Part shown: in pieces, positions 61,298 through 64,000 of the stretch | Layout of the letters: every line of letters begins with the position of its first letter | Numbering within the stretch: position 1 is the first letter of the stretch | DNA from: Marinobacter excellens HL-55 | GTDB lineage: Bacteria; Pseudomonadota; Gammaproteobacteria; Pseudomonadales; Oleiphilaceae | NCBI GenBank assembly: GCA_001314845.1 | Contig: LJZQ01000010.1 | Span: forward strand, 1-64,000 | Length of the DNA stretch: 64,000 nucleotides | Direction: 5' to 3' | Translations under genes and position numbers: made by a program | The notes under the pieces: model-generated | Seen by the model: the letters and a program-made list of their open reading frames with translations, nothing else | Databases searched by the model: none | Told to the model about the DNA's origin: nothing

Positions 61298-61330
61298 AAG
61301 GCAATGTCGGGTTCCGGCATTGCCTTTTCT
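61298..61330 (+). terminator. intrinsic terminator after the aarF-like gene
   Basis: AAGGCAATG...CATTGCCTT stem followed by TTCTTTTTC, 30 bases after the stop. It separates the aarF-like gene from recF and implies a separate promoter for recF or partial read-through. Confidence 0.8.
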
Positions 61331-61368
61331 TTTTCTGGTTCGTATCCGGTATCGAGAACTCCCCTTTT

Positions 61369-62514
61369 ATGGCGCTCGTTAAACTCCAGACTCAGTATTT
61401 TAGAAACCTGGCGCCTGATCCTATCGGTTTTTCTCCGTCTTTCAATTTTCTGTACGGTGCCAATGGCAGCGGTAAATCCAGTGTGTTGGAAGCCATCGGT
61501 TATCTGGGGCTCGGTCGATCGTTTCGTGTTGGTCGTCATCAGGCGGTGGTGAGCCACGGTCTGAACAAGCTGACGGTGTTTGGGGCGCTGGACAAAGGTG
61601 TGCTGGGTGTCCCAGAACAATTCGGCGCAAACAAAGATGATGTTGTTCATCGGTTGGGCATATCACGAGACGTCACGGCGAAAGAGACATCGTTGAGAGT
61701 CGACGGTGAAGCCGTTCGCAGTTTGTCCTTTCTGGCCCGACATCTACCGGTATCGGTGATTGATCCTGGCGTTTTCGATATTGTCGCGGGAGGTCCGGGC
61801 AAACGCCGGCAATTTCTGGATTGGTTAGTGTTCCACGTGGAACCTTCCTTTTCGTCATCGTGGCAACAATGCCAGAGAGTGACATCACAGCGGAATCAAA
61901 CGCTGAGAAATGGTAGAATCGACGAATCGCTGATGCGGGTGTGGGATAACCAGTTTGGAGCCCTTGCAGAATCTCTGAGCGATACCAGAGCGCAGGTATT
62001 TGAAAGGTTCAAAAAGGCCTTTGACGAGATACTCACGGAGCTTGATGCGGGTTGGACCGACGGTTTGAAGTTAGAGTTCTACCCGGGTTGGGATCGTTCG
62101 CAATCGCTGGTCGAGGTTCTGGCCAAGCATCGGGAACAGGAGCGTCGAATGGGCCACACCTTGTACGGTCCAAATCGTGCGGATATCCGACTCAAGTTTG
62201 GTGGTCGGCCTGTCGCCGAGACCTTTTCCCGCGGTCAGCAGAAGACCCTAGTGATCCTGATGAAGATAGCCCAGGGCAAAGTTCTGAGTGATCTGGGAAA
62301 GCAGGTGACGTTTTTGCTGGATGATATTAATGCCGAGCTGGATGTCCGACACCGGATCATGTTGGCGCGCAAGCTTCAGGATTTACGTTGTCAGGTGTTT
62401 ATTACCTCCATCGAACACCCGGAACCGGAAGTGTTATGGGCAGATGGACAAGCACCGGAATACAGAATGTTCCACGTGGAACATGGAAAATTGACGGAAG
62501 AACAGACGGGGTAA
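61369..62514 (+). CDS. recF: DNA replication and repair protein RecF
   Basis: Encodes 381 residues. Walker A GANGSGKSS near residue 36, the ABC-type signature FSRGQQKTLVILMKIAQG and Walker B VTFLLDDINAELD are intact. Loads RecA at gaps. Two parS-like sites lie inside the coding region (61829-61844 and 62468-62483). The last codons lie in the second site's flank. Confidence 0.94.
   Translation: MALVKLQTQYFRNLAPDPIGFSPSFNFLYGANGSGKSSVLEAIGYLGLGRSFRVGRHQAVVSHGLNKLTVFGALDKGVLGVPEQFGANKDDVVHRLGISRDVTAKETSLRVDGEAVRSLSFLARHLPVSVIDPGVFDIVAGGPGKRRQFLDWLVFHVEPSFSSSWQQCQRVTSQRNQTLRNGRIDESLMRVWDNQFGALAESLSDTRAQVFERFKKAFDEILTELDAGWTDGLKLEFYPGWDRSQSLVEVLAKHREQERRMGHTLYGPNRADIRLKFGGRPVAETFSRGQQKTLVILMKIAQGKVLSDLGKQVTFLLDDINAELDVRHRIMLARKLQDLRCQVFITSIEHPEPEVLWADGQAPEYRMFHVEHGKLTEEQTG
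61829..61844. promoter_or_regulatory. parS site (ParB binding), within recF
   Basis: TGTTCCACGTGGAACC contains the perfect palindrome GTTCCACGTGGAAC, the core known for pseudomonad parS. Confidence 0.85.
62468..62483. promoter_or_regulatory. parS site (ParB binding), 3' end of recF
   Basis: TGTTCCACGTGGAACA, a perfect 16-bp palindrome, identical in core to the first site 639 bp away. Confidence 0.9.
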
Positions 62515-62550
62515 CGTGCCAGAAGAGTACTTGAGTACTGCTGGCCCTGA

Positions 62551-64000
<1,450 letters not shown>

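Overview
The window looks like a chromosomal segment of a marine gammaproteobacterium, most like Marinobacter or a relative. This rests on the rpmH-rnpA-yidD-yidC-mnmE / dnaA-dnaN-recF-gyrB arrangement, a proton-type F1Fo ATP synthase next to parAB-rsmG-mnmG, Pseudomonas-style parS sites, a two-ATP-cone NrdA and moderate GC. The genus is an inference from gene content. No rRNA, tRNA, CRISPR array, prophage or insertion sequence was recognised.

Layout. (1) 1-3700: an integron-type gene-cassette array of small, mostly unknown genes on the minus strand, each followed by an attC-like site (seven seen). No integron integrase is visible. At its upstream (right) end lies a cluster of short palindromic repeats. 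(2) 3700-9500: a CLCA_X-type metalloprotease-like protein, then nrdA-nrdB (class Ia ribonucleotide reductase). nrdA is preceded by a cobalamin riboswitch and by a promoter bracketed by two NrdR-box-like sites 32 bp apart. A DUF3047 protein is divergent from it. (3) 9500-23050: an amide/urea nitrogen-acquisition island. It reads leftwards urtA-B-C-D-E (ABC importer), amiE (aliphatic amidase), an AmiB-like AAA+ ATPase, fmdA (formamidase) and fmdB. Divergent from urtA are a transporter-fused hybrid histidine kinase (NCS1-like permease + Cys cluster + kinase + receiver) and an overlapping LuxR-type response regulator. A nearly identical 16-bp palindrome lies about 100-120 bp upstream of both urtA and fmdA, and is a candidate operator for that regulator. 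(4) 23050-28500: a solute-binding protein, glutaryl-CoA dehydrogenase, glmS and glmU. (5) 28650-40275: the atpIBEFHAGDC operon, parB, parA, rsmG and mnmG, all leftward. (6) 40276-54140: a DnaA-box-containing AT-rich gap, an LplT-like MFS protein, an EAL protein, an RND pump with its adaptor, a DUF3833 lipoprotein, a DmdC-like acyl-CoA dehydrogenase, a Fur-box TonB receptor and mnmE. (7) 54200-64000: yidC-yidD-rnpA-rpmH leftward and dnaA-dnaN-aarF-like-recF-gyrB rightward, diverging from the probable origin. Two parS sites lie inside recF, and an AarF/UbiB-type kinase gene is inserted between dnaN and recF.

How it fits together. The right half is the origin-proximal housekeeping core. The nitrogen island forms one sensing-import-hydrolysis circuit: the sensor and regulator would control uptake of urea or short amides and their hydrolysis to ammonia. 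The nrd control region joins two separate inputs, NrdR (nucleotide state) and B12. This predicts that a B12-dependent reductase is encoded elsewhere in the genome. The most accessory part is the integrase-less cassette array at the left edge, which holds an RHH-RAMA protein with a tandem operator and an immunity-like orphan.
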